This document shows positions 1 through 13,320 of a stretch of 60,758 bases of DNA, piece after piece (position 1 is the first letter of the stretch; each line of letters begins with the position of its first letter). The position numbers and the translations under genes were made by a program. Source of the DNA: Dictyostelium firmibasis (Eukaryota; Evosea; Eumycetozoa; Dictyosteliales; Dictyosteliaceae); NCBI GenBank assembly GCA_036169595.1, contig JAVFKY010000008.1:35001-95758 (forward strand), in the 5' to 3' direction. The notes beneath the pieces are model-generated. The model did not search any database, was not told the DNA's origin, and worked only from the letters and a program-made list of their open reading frames with translations.

Positions 1-309
1 ATGCATCCCAAGTAAATATACATTTTTAAATTTTTTTTATATTTTTTTCAATACTAATTTTGTGTTTACTTTTATTATTTTTTCTACAGGAATACAACAC
101 AAACAGTTATTCAAATAGTTATTATGACCATTATCCAAATGGTTGTTACTCAACAGCTGGTGAGTTACTTTCAACTTCTCCACAACAAAGTTATTCATGG
201 CAAGCAGCCGATCAAAATTACTACTTATATCCAACAGCAACATCATATTATTATCATCATCACCATATCCCACAACAATCAATTGTGTATGCACAACAAC
301 AACAATACC

Positions 310-406
<97 letters not shown>

Positions 407-769
407 CCAACTACAACAATCGCCACCATCTTCTCCAAAATATACTAAAACTACAAATAACAATTCTGTTTCAATTTTAGTTTGCACATTCAAAGGGAGT
501 TTAGAATATTCAAATTTAATTCAGATTTTTTCAAAGTATGGAGATTTAAAAAGTATAAATGTAAGTCATTATATTTATTATTATTGCTATTATTAAAAAT
601 TGATTACTAATTAAAAAAATAGATAAATATAAATCCAACAAGTAATAAAACCAAATGCTTCATTTCTTTTAACAACGTGGAAAATGCAATTTTGGCTCAA
701 CAAAACCTTGATGGTCAAAAAATACAAGGGAACCAATTTATCCGAGTTAAATTCTTATCCCTAAATTAA
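1..769 (+). CDS. RRM RNA-binding protein, 3' part
   Basis: Partial gene running in from the left edge. Exons are 1..11, 90..560 and 623..769; introns 12-89 and 561-622 have GTAAAT/CAG and GTAAGT/TAG ends and the frame is kept across both. The visible product begins with an arm rich in Tyr, Ser, Asn and Gln, then a His run, then about 35 Gln from (CAA)n. It ends in one RNA-recognition motif: an RNP2-like strand (SILVCTF), a helix (SLEYSNLIQIFSKYG), an RNP1-like strand (TKCFISF) and a last strand (IRVKFLSLN) just before the TAA. RRMs bind single-stranded RNA. The Q/Y-rich arm is prion-like in composition, so a role in RNP granules is possible but only inferred. The N-terminus is outside the window, so other RRMs may exist and no ortholog is named. 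Confidence 0.8.
297..405 (+). repeat. (CAA)n microsatellite coding poly-Gln
   Basis: A nearly perfect CAA trinucleotide tract in frame with the RRM gene, giving about 35 consecutive Gln. CAA is the almost exclusive Gln codon here, so the tract is slippage-prone at DNA level. Confidence 0.95.
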
Positions 770-996
770 AAAAAAAAAAATAAAATTCCTTTTTGTATAT
801 TGTATTAAAAAAAAAAAAAAAAAACGTTTTATTATGGCTATCAAATCAATTTTGTTTTTTGATCATCAAGTATTAATCTTTTATTTAATTCATTTAAGAA
901 AAAAAAACGTTAACATTAAGTTTTTAATGGAACAAAGATTTATTCTTTTTTACAATTTATTTATTTTTGTTTTTATTTTTGCTCTTATTGGTTTTA

Positions 997-3900
997 TTAA
1001 TTTAATTGATTAAACTTTGATAGGAAGTTAGGTTTGAATTCTTTTACGACTCTTAAAAGTTCATCACGGAAAGGTTGGAATGGGAAGATCGTTTTAATGT
1101 GATATATCCAATCAACGATTGTATCAATTAATTGGGAATCAATCTTTAAAAAGATTAGTTTTTGTTTTCTGGAAAATTCATTTTTGTAGGTCAATTGATA
1201 ATTAAGAACCCCACCACCAGACACCATCAAACGATCATGATTATTGAATATATTGGTATCTTGACTAAAATCCATATGGTCACCTCTGTCATCATTTCCA
1301 TTAAGACCATCATCGCCATCATCATCATTTTCATCATCGTCATCATCTTCATCGTCATCATCGTCATCATGGTCATTATCATTATATCCAACCCTTTTAC
1401 TAAATATACTAAAGTTACTTGTATCCATAATATCATCATCATCATTGGTATTACCAATCCAAGCTGATTCTAAATCCTGCAACGTATTTTCAATATAACT
1501 TGACAAGTAGGAATCTGTTAGAATTTGTAACATCTCTCTTGTTATTTGAATGAGATGATTAGTTTGAGTGCCAAATCTTAAAAGTACAGGAGAGACAATA
1601 GTCAATAAAATATAATATTGATAAACATTTTTAATATAGGGTCTAATATTCGATACTATATCATTCAATGATAATAATCTCTCTAATGGACAATAAAGAT
1701 AATAGAACTGAATAAAATAAATATACCATTCGATTGGTTCTGTCATCTTCTCTTCAACATTTGTTGTGTAATTACCAAAATTATATTGATTTTTCTAAAG
1801 TAAATAAATAAAATAAATAATTAATTAAATATTGGTTTTATTTTTTTCAAAGTAGGTAAATAAATAAATAATAATTACCATTATTGGAGATTTAAATTTT
1901 GAAAGGTTTAATTCATTTGATAAATTTTGAGTTAAAATAGGAATGAAAACATTATGGATTTGAGTTGGTAAGATTGCAAAGATAATAGATAAAGCTAAAA
2001 CCATTGATGAAGAAGGTGGATCAATTTTATGGTTGGAGAATTTATTATTTCTGTTTGAGTAGTTCATGAGAGAAATTAAACCATTGCCTATCCAATTCGT
2101 ACTCAATGGTAATAGCAACAACTCTAAAATGATATTGTTTAATTTCAATTCTAATGGATTTGAAATATCGGCAGAGGAAAATGTATTTTCAGTTTTGAAT
2201 GAAAAGGTATCAAAAACATTTGGGTTGGTTAAATCCATCATATCTGCTAGCGGAGAGATTAAATCACTAAAATATGTAGCCTCGGCCTCGGTAATATCTT
2301 CAATTCTTGAACTCTTTAAAAATTGATTAAAACAGTTTGAAAATTTACTATCTATAGTTTTTTTTTTGAAAAAAAATGTTAATAAACAATTGTGAATAAA
2401 TAAAATTTAAATTAAATATTAATATAGGAAAAAGGTTACCAATATCAGACTGATTTAAAAGTTTTAAAAATGATAACTTTAACTCTGGGTTATGTTTAAA
2501 GAGTTGAGAATCATAATAGTAGATTAAAGTATCCTTGATGGTAGTCTCTTTTTCATCTTGATAGTAACGATAGGGAATAGAGAAATGGTTGATTGTTTTT
2601 TCGAATAGGTCTCTATTGTTTAATTCGATTGATTTTGAGATAATTATTTCAACGATTGGCATTAATCTTGAGATTGAGTTTGAATAATAGATTGGCAGGA
2701 TGATGTCTTGAGTTGATTGTTCAATTAGAGTGTTTGGATCGATTATGGTTGGAATGATATCGTTGAATCTGTTATTGAATTCACAATTCTTTATAAAGTA
2801 GTTATCATCGTTTCTAAAAGACTGTGAGGTAAAGACATCTTGGGTTTGGAAGAATTGTAAACGATTTTGAATCTCTGGATTAAAGAATAATAAACTATCC
2901 AAAATCAAAGGCATTGATTGAGCATCATCTCTGTCCAATAGTGCCAAAAGAACGGTATTCAATGTTAAAAGTTTATAGGTGAAAATACATTGACAAAGGA
3001 ATTCGGAAACAGATTGATGAAGATTTTCTTGTCTCATTGGATGATTAATATAGACCTCATCAAAGATGAAATCAATGAGTACACTGGTTAATCTATTGGA
3101 TGATTGATTGCTAATAGCCAATGGGGTTTGATTATTTATGGGTTTAAAAAACAATTGTTGAACCAATGGTCCCATAATATCCATTTTTAGTTTATTTTCC
3201 AAAACATAGATAAACACTTGACATAACAATAGATTGGAGTTATTATCACTTTGATATTGTTGTAGTAGTGCTTGTTTTTGTTGTGGTTGTAGTTTACCAC
3301 CGACTGAAAAGAGTTGTAATCTTTGTTGATTCTCTAATTGTACCTTTTGAAGTGTTGGTGCTTTCATCGATGCAAAGTTTGCACTATATTGATTTGGATT
3401 CAATGATAGATTCTCTGAATGTTTCTTAAATTCACTCTTTAAAACCTCTGGGAAATATTCTAATGTATTCTTTGAAAAACAATATGGATTCGATTTAAAA
3501 CAATTTTCAATAAACATTGGAATATCACTAATTCTATTAAAATCTTGTATACCCCTTTATAATAAGATTAAATAAATATATTAATATTTCTTATTTTTTT
3601 TTTTTTCAATAAATAAATATATAAATAAATTAAAATTACTTTAATTTAATTAGTCTTGCAATTGAAGTCATAAGTCTTCTATTATTAAAGAAGCCAAGGT
3701 CCAAAGATTTCCAAATTTCTTTAGCAGATACGAGATCAACAGGCAAAGAATTTGAAGCTTTTAAAAATAAATATTCTATTGATCTTGATAGTTGAATATT
3801 TTGAGTTGGTTTTTGAACTTGAATGTCTTGTAATGCTTTAAGTAGAACGGCAAGTTCTTTATTGGATTTTAAAACCTTTAATAACCTATGACTTACAGAT

Positions 3901-4097
3901 TCAATGACAGCGTGAATTGGAGGTAATCTATGGAATTTTTTAAAATATGAAAATAAAAATGGTGATACTGGTCCTGGTGTATAATGAACAGTTCTACAAT
4001 AATCCTCTAAAAATCCTGGTGAAATTGGTTGTTCTTTATCCAATAAAGTTAATACACTTTCTTGGGTTAATCTAAATTTAGAAAATTATAATTAATA

Positions 4098-4144
<47 letters not shown>

Positions 4145-5753
4145 CATTGTTTTTATTTATTATAAAATAGAAAAATAAAAAAAAAACTCACTTTCTTCTG
4201 CATCTTAAAGATAAATTTAATAAGATTAAATTTGAAACTGGTTTTATTTTACCTGTTACAATTGTACCAACACCTCCTATGCCAGGAAATTGAATCAAAG
4301 GATCATTGCCATTGGATTGGAAACGAATTAATTCACTTTCACCTTCAGCGGGTATAACGTTACAGATGATACTAAAATAGGTTATATCTTGAATTGTAGT
4401 GAAAAACTCGGGTCTTGGTTTAATTTTTTCTGCTTCCCACCATGTCCTATATTGTTGAAATAATGTAAATTGAAAATTAAAATAATCCAATAATTTTTTT
4501 ATATGTGCTATAGCTTCCGTATTCTCTGTATTTGTATTTATTCTCATTAACTAATTTTAAGTAATGAAAAAAAAAAAAAAAAGAAATTAATAAAAAAATA
4601 AGTAAAAATAAATAGATAAAAATTAATAAATAACATACAAAGAAATAAAGTGATATATTTTGAGCTATAGTTGGGTAATCTGAATCATTATTCACAAATG
4701 ATAAAACCAAAGGAATTAAATGGCCATAGTAATTTGAATTTAGATTTTGAACGTCTTGTTTGAATAATGTTTTAACGTCTTGTATGATAATTGTCTTTGA
4801 AATCAATAGAACTACCATATTGTCTTTAATTGGTTCACCATTATTCATTCTCTTTTCTGATAGGGTAACGATGAATTGCTCTAAATCCACCAATCCATTT
4901 TCACATAGAAAATAAAATTGTTCTGAAAATAATAACCACTCTTTCCATGAGTTATTTTCAAATTGGTTTTCAATAATTTGATTTGCTAAAATTATAATTA
5001 TTAAATTTATAATTAATATGATTGATTTAAATAATAACAGTATCAATAATATATTCAATTTTTAACTTACGATATTTGTTTAATAATTGCATTGTTTTTG
5101 AAATTGTAGCTTCGGTAATTATTGAGATAATCTTTGATTTTAAAGTATTTGATTGAACTTGAGGGAATAATAAATCTTTGATTGGTTCGATACTTGCACT
5201 TTGAGAGAGTAGATGATGAACAATCGTAGAGTATTTATTGTTTAATAGACGATTTGAAGTGAAGAAAGGTGGTGATTCAGTCAATTGATTGGTGTAACCA
5301 ATCATAATATCTTGATTCAATAAAATCGATGAACCAATGATTCTTGCAGTTGAGGATAAAGATGACAATGATAATAGTGAAGATAGTTTAGCTGCTCGAC
5401 AATAGAAAGGTTCAATGAGGTTTTGATATTCCAAACATTGATGTGTATTGGACAACTTCACCTCCTTCAATGCTATGTAGTGAGGAAATTCAATGTTTAC
5501 AAAACTAAAGATACTCTTCAATAATATAAATAACTCTTTAAAGAATTCGTTTTGTATCAATGTTGGTAAAAGAGTCGATTGTGTTATATTTTGAATACTA
5601 ATATAAATTGATTCCCTCCATTTACCAAAATATTGAAGATTATCCCTTAAAAAGTTTATAGCTGTTTTCCAAAGTTGAATCTTTTGTTGATGAATCTCTT
5701 TTGATTTTGGTAATCCAAGGTTATCATTATTATTATAATTACTATAATTATTA

Positions 5754-5800
<47 letters not shown>

Positions 5801-6175
5801 ATTAGTTGTCGTTGATGATGAGGTTGCATTTGCTCCAATTGAGGAAGATGTATTAGAATTTGGTGGTGTATTGGTTGTTGGTGTTGTTGGTGTTGTTGGT
5901 GATGTCACCATTTTAATATGTTGAAATACGGTACTTTGATAATTGGCTGCAAGTGTAAATAATTTATGTTTTGCTTGGAGAATTAACTGAGGAGAATCCA
6001 GTGAGTGAATCTTTAACTTACATTGCTCAAAAATATCCTTTGCCTGTTGACCTGTTGAATTTAAATCCAATTGTTTGAAAATACTTTCAATAGTTTCGGG
6101 TTGTGGTGTTTGTGGTGGAGTGTTTGACCCTGGTCCTTGAATTTGTTGGCCTTGTCCCAATATTTGTTGTTGTGG

Positions 6176-6255
<80 letters not shown>

Positions 6256-6302
6256 GAATATGTTGAATATGTACCGGTATATTACCATTTATTTGTACAT
6301 TC

Positions 6303-6364
<62 letters not shown>

Positions 6365-6764
6365 TTGGAATTGTAATTGATATTGTTGTTGTTGAATATT
6401 TTGTTGTATATTTGGATTTGGTAATGGTTGCTGTATATTCTGTACGTTTTGTAGTTGTATATTTTGTTGTTGGGGTATGTTTGTGTACATATTTACATCA
6501 TATGGCGCCTGATAGTGGGAAAAAAATAATCAAATGAAAAAAAAAAAAAAAAAAAAATGAAAATAAAAAAAAGGTTTTGAATTTAAAATTTGAAAATATA
6601 AAAAAAAAAATGAAACTTGTGACAGAAAAAAAAGTTTTTTTTTGTCGAAATTGCATTTCTTCCTCTTTTTTTACCAATGTTTCAATTTTATTATACAAAT
6701 CATCAAAATTGCTTCTATATAGTCCAATTAATGATTTAGACTCTATTTTTTATTTTATAGACAT
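997..6764 (-). CDS. med23: Mediator complex subunit 23 (MED23)
   Basis: Large Mediator subunit acting with RNA polymerase II in the nucleus. Coding exons in transcription order are a possible first exon ending at 6675, then 6508..5071, 4985..4639, 4550..4192, 4071..3640, 3554..2440, 2351..1879 and 1794..997. All junctions are in phase with GT/AG ends; the 3640/3554 acceptor is AAAG. About 1650 residues, against roughly 1370 in human MED23; the excess is N-terminal poly-Gln (two tracts), poly-Asn and a C-terminal Asp-rich stretch. Family matches include LPIYYSNSISRLMPIVEI in the middle (human LPIYFGNVCLRFLPVFDI), DDAQSMPLILDSLLFFNP, and the C-terminal VDWIYHIKTIF (human CDFLYHMKYMF). The N-terminus is unsure. 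The first exon (about 6743-6675) reads coding-like, but its only upstream in-frame ATG at 6764 is followed by a TAA four codons later. Translation may instead start at the ATG at 6490. Confidence 0.88.
4097..4145. repeat. (ATT)n microsatellite in MED23 intron
   Basis: About 16 ATT units inside the intron between the exons at 4192 and 4071. It is non-coding and fills much of the intron. Confidence 0.9.
6171..6362 (-). repeat. Two poly-Gln tracts in MED23 N-terminus
   Basis: Two GTT/TTG-phase trinucleotide tracts (about 6171-6255 and 6301-6362), read on the minus strand as CAA codons. They give roughly 28 and 20 Gln, separated by a short Ile/His/Pro-containing spacer. Confidence 0.93.
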
Positions 6765-6885
6765 AATTTTATTATTATTTTTATATTTATAATTATTTTT
6801 TTATTTTTTTAATTAATTTTTATTTATTTTTAATAATTTTTCATATTTTTTGGAAAAATAAATTTACTAGGACCTATTAACAAAT

Positions 6886-7262
6886 TTAAATTTTTCGGAT
6901 GAGTGTCTTTTCTTCTTCTTCTTTGGGTACACATTTACTTTCTCTCATTACATGATTTAAGTGTGATTCTATAAATTTATCTTCTGGACGGTCCATCATA
7001 GTTTTAAACCATAAACTAGCATATTGATGAATGGTCACCATTTTCCAACCTTTGGGGATTATTTGATATTTATAATATTCTATAGCAAGTTTAGCAAATT
7101 TGAGAGTGATTTTATTATATAACCACAATAAAGAGGAGTTGCTTTTGTCTTACCAAACCAGTAAGTTTATCCCAATAATACCAGTGTGTATTAGATGTAA
7201 TATGTGACCATTATATGATTTTGTTTCATTTGGATTCATTTAAAAAACGTTGAAAGTGTTGC
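6886..7262 (-). pseudogene. Unresolved small gene or pseudogene
   Basis: Minus-strand coding-like segment between MED23 and NPC1. The 3' part (7125-6886) is a clean frame ending in TAA: it includes AKLAIEYYKYQIIPKGWKM, then a charged tail with KEEEEK. The 5' part (about 7262-7140) reads well in another frame (QQHFQRFLNESK, then NTHWYYWDKLTGLV) but holds two stops. A third frame has an ATG (7240) open for 29 codons. No GT/AG intron I tried joins the parts in phase: the one good donor (GTAAGA after GGTTTG) and acceptor (CTATAG) create a TGA. It could be a decayed gene, or a gene with an exon I have not found. The first in-frame ATG of the clean part would give only about 50 residues. I do not recognise the family. 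Confidence 0.4.
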
Positions 7263-7497
7263 TGAGTTACTATAAATAAAAAATAAAAATAAAAATAAAA
7301 ATAAAAAAAAAAAAAAATAACTCAATAACTCGTTTTATTTAAATTTATAAAAATAACGAAATTAAATTGTATATAAATTAATCTGGCCAATTTGAAAAAA
7401 AAAAAACTTTTCAAATAATTAAATCTTGAAAAAAAAAATTTTTTAAAAAAAAAATTATAATCCTATACAAATTTTTATTATTTTTTTTCTAATATTT

Positions 7498-10400
7498 TTA
7501 TTCATCATTAAGTGAATAACTATTTTTTTTTGATTTACAAAGACGATTCAACTGAAGGGTATCAGTTCCAAACAAGGATAATAGCACAGGTAAGAAAACC
7601 AAACCATGTAAACCACCCAAGAAAACGATGCTGAGATACATTCTAAAATAATAGACAGTGAAGATCTCAGATGTTGAGAAACCCAAAACCACGACACCCA
7701 ATAATTTTGTGATAAAAATGCCACTAATGATGGAACTACCCATTTCAGTGACGGCATATTTTGCTTTTTGGTCTCTTGAGAAATGTTGTGGCGCACTGAT
7801 AAAGGTGGAAGCAATGTGAACACAAAACTCGATACCAATACCAATTGCCATAACAACATTTACCACAGAAACGGCATTCAAAGAGATATTCCACAAAGCC
7901 ATGACACCCAATAGATCTACACAGATCATACCGACAGAGATAACCACCAAAAATGAGACCAATGGATTCAATAATAAAATGAAGCAAACAAAGAATACAC
8001 CACCCAAAGCCAAAAGAATATCCATGATAGCAATATTCTTAATCGAGAGATATTGATCAAAATAGACATAGATGATCGAGTAAACCTCAACATCAAGATC
8101 AGAATGATCGGCCAAATAGTAGGCAGTTTGAACGGCATTGATGTAGTCATCTTGAGTTCTTAGTGTGGTATGATAACCATCGAATCTTGAGGCAACAATA
8201 GTACCATTTACAATATTTGTATCACTGGTGTATGCTAAGCCAGCCAATGGACAACTATCAGTGTTTGCAGCATTCAAAAAGAATGGTAGATATTGCATAA
8301 ACGATTGTGGATCTGGACGACCATTAGCATTGTTTGAGAAACATGGTGCACAAGAGAGATCACCACCATCAGTACAAATGGTACCATTTGGATACTTGAG
8401 ACAACAACTACCTTGAGCTTGTGCAAAACTGATATAATCATCCAACCAACTTGAGATACCTTTGTTGATGAAAGGTGCATTATTAAACACATTGACAATT
8501 GAGTCTTTATCACAACCACCCATCGTACATAGTTTATTTTGAGAGTCAGCATCAGTGTAATTGTAGGCACCCTTTACAACAATATAAAATGGTGGACCCA
8601 CCTCTAAGAGATCGGCCATATTATTGAAATAGCCTTGGAGATAAGAGTTACTTGGTAAGGCTACACGTTGATCCAAACCAATCGATACTTGGAAGGCAAA
8701 GTTAATTCCAGTCAATAAGAGACCAACAAAGAAAATGATCACAAGCATCTTTGTGATTGGATGCAATAGGAACGGTGCGTAGAATCTCTTGAATACAACT
8801 TGAAGAAGAGTTGTTTTCTTTGGTGAGGAGGAGGTGGATGAAGTTGGTTGAGCGTTTATAAAGTTTGCATTAATGTCGGCACGTGCAAATGGTAACTTTT
8901 CATCGTCGTCATCTTCCATATCAGAGTTGTCACCGTCATCCAATTGAATGCATGGTATACAATCGATACGTCTTGAGGAGGCACGTTTAGAATCCAAAAC
9001 CAAGAGAGCGGAGAATGCACTGATTTGCAATAAAAAGTCAACGAAAATTGCAAGAGCAGCATAATAGGAGAATGCTTGTACGGCTGGCATTTTAGTCAAA
9101 GAACCCAAAAGGAAAGCCAATGATTCACTAAGTGAGGCCAATGCGATAGATGGACCAACTTTTGCGAGGGTACGAGCTAATGAATCCTCAGAGGTTGGTA
9201 GAATAGCGGCACGAGTATGTGGATCATAACGAACGACATGTAACGATTCAAAGGTGTTTACAATAATAAAGATATTATCGACACCGATTGCCAACACAAG
9301 GAATGGAATTACCTCAGAGATGATTAGAGTAGCCTTTATGTTTGCCATACTACAAACACCAACACTAATGACGATTGAGGCGGCAACAATGATGATTCCA
9401 CAAAGACCCAAAGCAAAACGTGAACGTACCAACAACGATTTGAGACGATTTGAGAATGGATAATAGCTACCCAAAGAGAGTGAGACATAGAAAAACATAA
9501 CGAAATAAGAGACGAGAATTGTTGGAATATCAGCATTACCCTCACGTGACAATTCATCTTGAACGGAACGTTCGGCACTATAGGTGACATCAAATAGTTT
9601 AGAGTTGGCAGCAATTTGTGAGATATGATTCAACCAAACCTGTTCCCATGCCATGGCAGTGTTAACCATATCGTTTGGATTGTTTAAAAGAAAGGTGACT
9701 ACAAAAGCAGTTGCATTCGATGAATCATTATCTTCCCAACCCCCCAACACCACTCTTGGTTGAACTGGTGCACCCACTGAGTCCATACAACTGGGTGTAA
9801 GTAAACTTGATTGACAACTTTGATAGTAGTCTAAAACACCACCGTTTGCATTGGTTTCATTGAGTTTACTAATGTTTCTTTGCCATAAACCAGAGGTACT
9901 CTCTACCAAACAACCACGTTTGGTTGGTCTAAAGCAAAGGGTATCCAATGTAATCAACTCATTCTCATAGATGGTGCTAAGATTCATCAATGATAATTCG
10001 ATTTCAAATAACTCTAATAATAGATCATATTGAATTACGTTTGGATATAGAGTTTGATTTTTTGGTGTGATGATAATTTGCTCGACACGATAAAATGGAC
10101 CAAAGTTATTGTCGAAATAAGTTTTATCCAATGCTGCTCTACTATCTGGTGCAACCCATAATTTAACAGGATCCTGTTCAATCTGTAATTTCACAATACC
10201 AACACCCAAACCTGCTGTAACTACAAGACAAACTGAAATTACAACTAATGGTAAAGATGCTACCTTATGACCATACCAATAAAAGAATCTTTGAACAATT
10301 GTTGATGGTTGTTGATGTTGACTATCATAATTATTATTTTTTTTATCATTTGACGAGAGTATTGGTGAATCAGATTGATCAACTACTACAGAAGCATTTG

Positions 10401-10820
10401 AAGACGAACCTGGAATTGGACGATTATTTGAACCAATATGATAAAGTATAATGATGGCAACAGATGAAAAAAATAAGAAAATAAAGGCAATGAGTTCATA
10501 GATACCAACACCTAAAGCCAATGAACAATTCCAAAGTTGATCGGATGGCATTTTCCATTGACATGAACTATCATGAAGTGGTACTCTACCAGAAATAAAT
10601 GGAATTAAAATAGCGCTAATGAATGCAATCGATAAAACTATTGATGCGATCACTTTTGATTTGTTTGAGTCTATAAATCTAACATTACTGAATAAAATTA
10701 ATCCCATACTAGTGCCATAGGTTAAAACTAATGAAAACATAATAAATGTCCAAATCATCCAAACTGTTAAATATGGAATTCTTTTTTTTAAAAAATTAAT
10801 ACACAATTATTATTTCTATA

Positions 10821-10865
<45 letters not shown>

Positions 10866-11716
10866 CTTACTCATGATTAAATAAATAAGTTTGTGGTAAA
10901 GAATTATTAAATAAACCCAAATCACCTATTGATGGTGGTGGACCACAAGCATCACCACATTGATCACATGAACAAGACTCAGCGCATGGTGCTGTATAAC
11001 TTCTATAACCAGTTTCGTTGAAAACCCAATTGATTGAGAATGCTGGATTAGTTGAAAAGATACCACTGAAAAATGATTCAGCAGTTGGAAAAATTTGACC
11101 AAAAGGTGGTGCACCATCTGAATTGACACCACTACATGAATTGTATAAACCTTGAGCGTATTCTGGATGAACTATGAAATCTACATTTGTGATTTGTCCT
11201 GTATTTTGATCGATAGCTGTTGGTACCATAAATGATTGTTGATATGGTGAGCATGATGATGCACACCATAAATCCCATACATTATATAAACAGGCAGGGC
11301 AACGTGCAAATACTGCCGATCCCATTACCATGTTTGTTAACAATACAATGGTTTGATTGTATGTGCAACATGATGTTTCTGAATATTCTGGATGTGATCC
11401 TTGACATGTACCTGGTGCTATAATTTGATTATGATACTAAGTAATAATAATAATAATAATCAAAATTTTAGACACTTTATTTATATTCTTTTTTTTTTTT
11501 GTTGTCTTTATTTTGTTTGTTTTTTTTGAAAAAAAAAAAAATACTTACTGGTGGATAAAGACCACCTTCAATATAACTTGCATTTAAACCATTCATCGAG
11601 CAACCCTCCGTAGTATTATATGGGAAAGGTCCTTGTGAATGAACAGAATCTATAAAGAATATTGTTGAAAATAAACAAAAACAAACAAAAAGAGACATAA
11701 TTTGGTTTATATTCAT
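7498..11716 (-). CDS. npc1: NPC1 intracellular cholesterol transporter
   Basis: Niemann-Pick C1 homologue, a polytopic late-endosome/lysosome protein that receives sterol from NPC2 and exports it. Exons 11716..11549, 11436..10871 and 10780..7498 give 1338 residues, close to human NPC1 (1278). Residues 1-27 form a signal peptide (hydrophobic, ending near HSQ). The Cys-rich N-terminal domain follows (CSM, TSCCTYNQ, CPACLYNVWDLWCASSCSP, CSCDQCGDAC), as in the sterol-binding domain. The sterol-sensing domain lies at about 650-820 (SREGNADIPTILVSYFVMFF, then VIPFLVLAIGVDNIFII). A second luminal loop with paired Cys and a C-terminal RND/Patched-like membrane block (about 1150-1320) complete the order. 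The third exon begins at a weak acceptor in an A-run (AAAG, 10781), chosen because it gives NHEIPYLTVW in frame; the next AG upstream would bring in stops. A lysosomal sorting motif at the C-terminus is not obvious. Confidence 0.96.
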
Positions 11717-12134
11717 TTTTGTTTGTATATAATTTTATTTTACAACAATTGTAAAATTATATATATATAAAGCTATCGATAAAAAAATTGAATATTTTAT
11801 ATATATATAAATTATGTTATTGTATTGTGTGTTAGTTGTTTGGGTGTAAACTAGACAGTGAAAATAAAAAAATAAAAAATTGGCCGGATAATAAAAAAAA
11901 TAAAAAATAAAAAAAATAAAAAATAAAAAAAAATAAATAAAAAAATTAGTATTTTTTTATATTTTTTTATTTTTTTTTTATGCGAATCAAAAATATCCCA
12001 ATCAACTGAAAAGTCAAAACAATTTTATTTTTTTAAAATGCATGAAGATTATTATTGGGAATTGCAAACCACCAAAGTAAATGGGCTACACAAAATGGAT
12101 TAATTTAAAATTTAAAAAAATAAAATTGAAAAAT

Positions 12135-12169
12135 GACATTTAGTGTCGTTGCCTCGATCTACGATGAGG
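12135..12169. other. Two adjacent small hairpins
   Basis: GACA-TTTAG-TGTC (12135-12147) is followed four bases later by CCTC-G-ATC-TAC-GAT-GAGG (12152-12169), a 7-bp stem with one bulged G. It is GC-rich for this genome and sits alone in AT-rich DNA. It could be a small structured RNA or a palindromic protein-binding site; no function can be read from sequence. Confidence 0.4.
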
Positions 12170-12181
12170 GTTATAATAAGT

Positions 12182-12219
<38 letters not shown>

Positions 12220-12847
12220 TATAATAATAAATTAAATAACCATTACCCTGCAAATATTACCTTTTTTTTTTTTTTTTTTTTTTTTTTTTCTTGAAAAAAA
12301 ATAAAAACTATTTTTCCATATAAAAATTTAATTCGGTTGCAATAATACAATTTGTATTTTATAAGTTTACAATAAAAAAAAAAGAATATGAATTTCTATT
12401 TTTTTAATAAAAAAAAATAAAAATAAAAAATATAAATTGTATTTTTTTAATTAAAAAAAAAAAAAAAAAAAGAAATAAAACAAGTTATGTAAAATTGTTT
12501 ATGTCAATAAAAAAATTTTTAATAAAAAAAAATAAAAAAAATAAAAAAAAAATGAAAAATAATAAAAAAAAAAATATGTGTGCTATTTGTATTTTTGAAC
12601 GAAGGGTAAAAGTTCAAAACAAAGTAAAAAAGAAGTAAATTTTTTTTTTTATTATTATTATTATTTTTATTTATTTTTTTTTTTTTTTTTTTTTTTTTTT
12701 GATATACACAAAATGAATCAATGTTTAAAGTATAGATAGGAATTGTTCGAACTATTTAAATAAAGTCGATAGGATAATATAGATAAAGATTGCTGATAAA
12801 TGATTTATTACCTTTTAATGAATAATATTATGATATTTGATTTTTTA

Positions 12848-12881
<34 letters not shown>

Positions 12882-12920
12882 AACAAAAAAAAAAAAAAGG
12901 TTAATTGGAAAAAATTTATA

Positions 12921-12951
<31 letters not shown>

Positions 12952-13320
12952 CTTTAATTTTCATCTAAAACAATTAACCCAAAAAAATAAAAAAAAAATA
13001 AAAAAAAAATAAAAATAAAAATAAAAAATAAAAATAAAAAAACAAAAATAAAAACAAAAAAAAAAGAAAAAAAAAAAATAATTGTAAAAAAAAATTAATT
13101 TCAAAGATGATGTTATAATGCGTCAAAATAAAAAAAAAAATGAAAAAAAAAAAAATAAAATAAAAAAAAAAAAAACAAGATGTTTATCCTTTGATCGAAT
13201 ATTAAAAAAAATAAAATAAAAAAAAAAAAAAATAAAAAAAACAAACTGGCTTCTGTGAATTAACAAAAAAAAACCACCCCAAAGATATTTATAAATAAAA
13301 ATTACCAGTCCCATCAGAAA

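Noticed and set aside
37-493. Long poly-Val, poly-Thr, poly-Asn and poly-Cys ORFs over the CAA tract
   Set aside because: They are the other five frames of the (CAA)n repeat in the RRM gene. The same applies to homopolymer ORFs over every other trinucleotide tract in the window.
5186-5200. GGTTCGATAC resembling a tRNA T-arm
   Set aside because: It lies inside a MED23 exon with no A box, acceptor stem or anticodon arm around it.
8274-9614. Overlapping minus- and plus-strand ORFs inside NPC1
   Set aside because: Alternative frames of the conserved NPC1 coding exon, with no similarity of their own.
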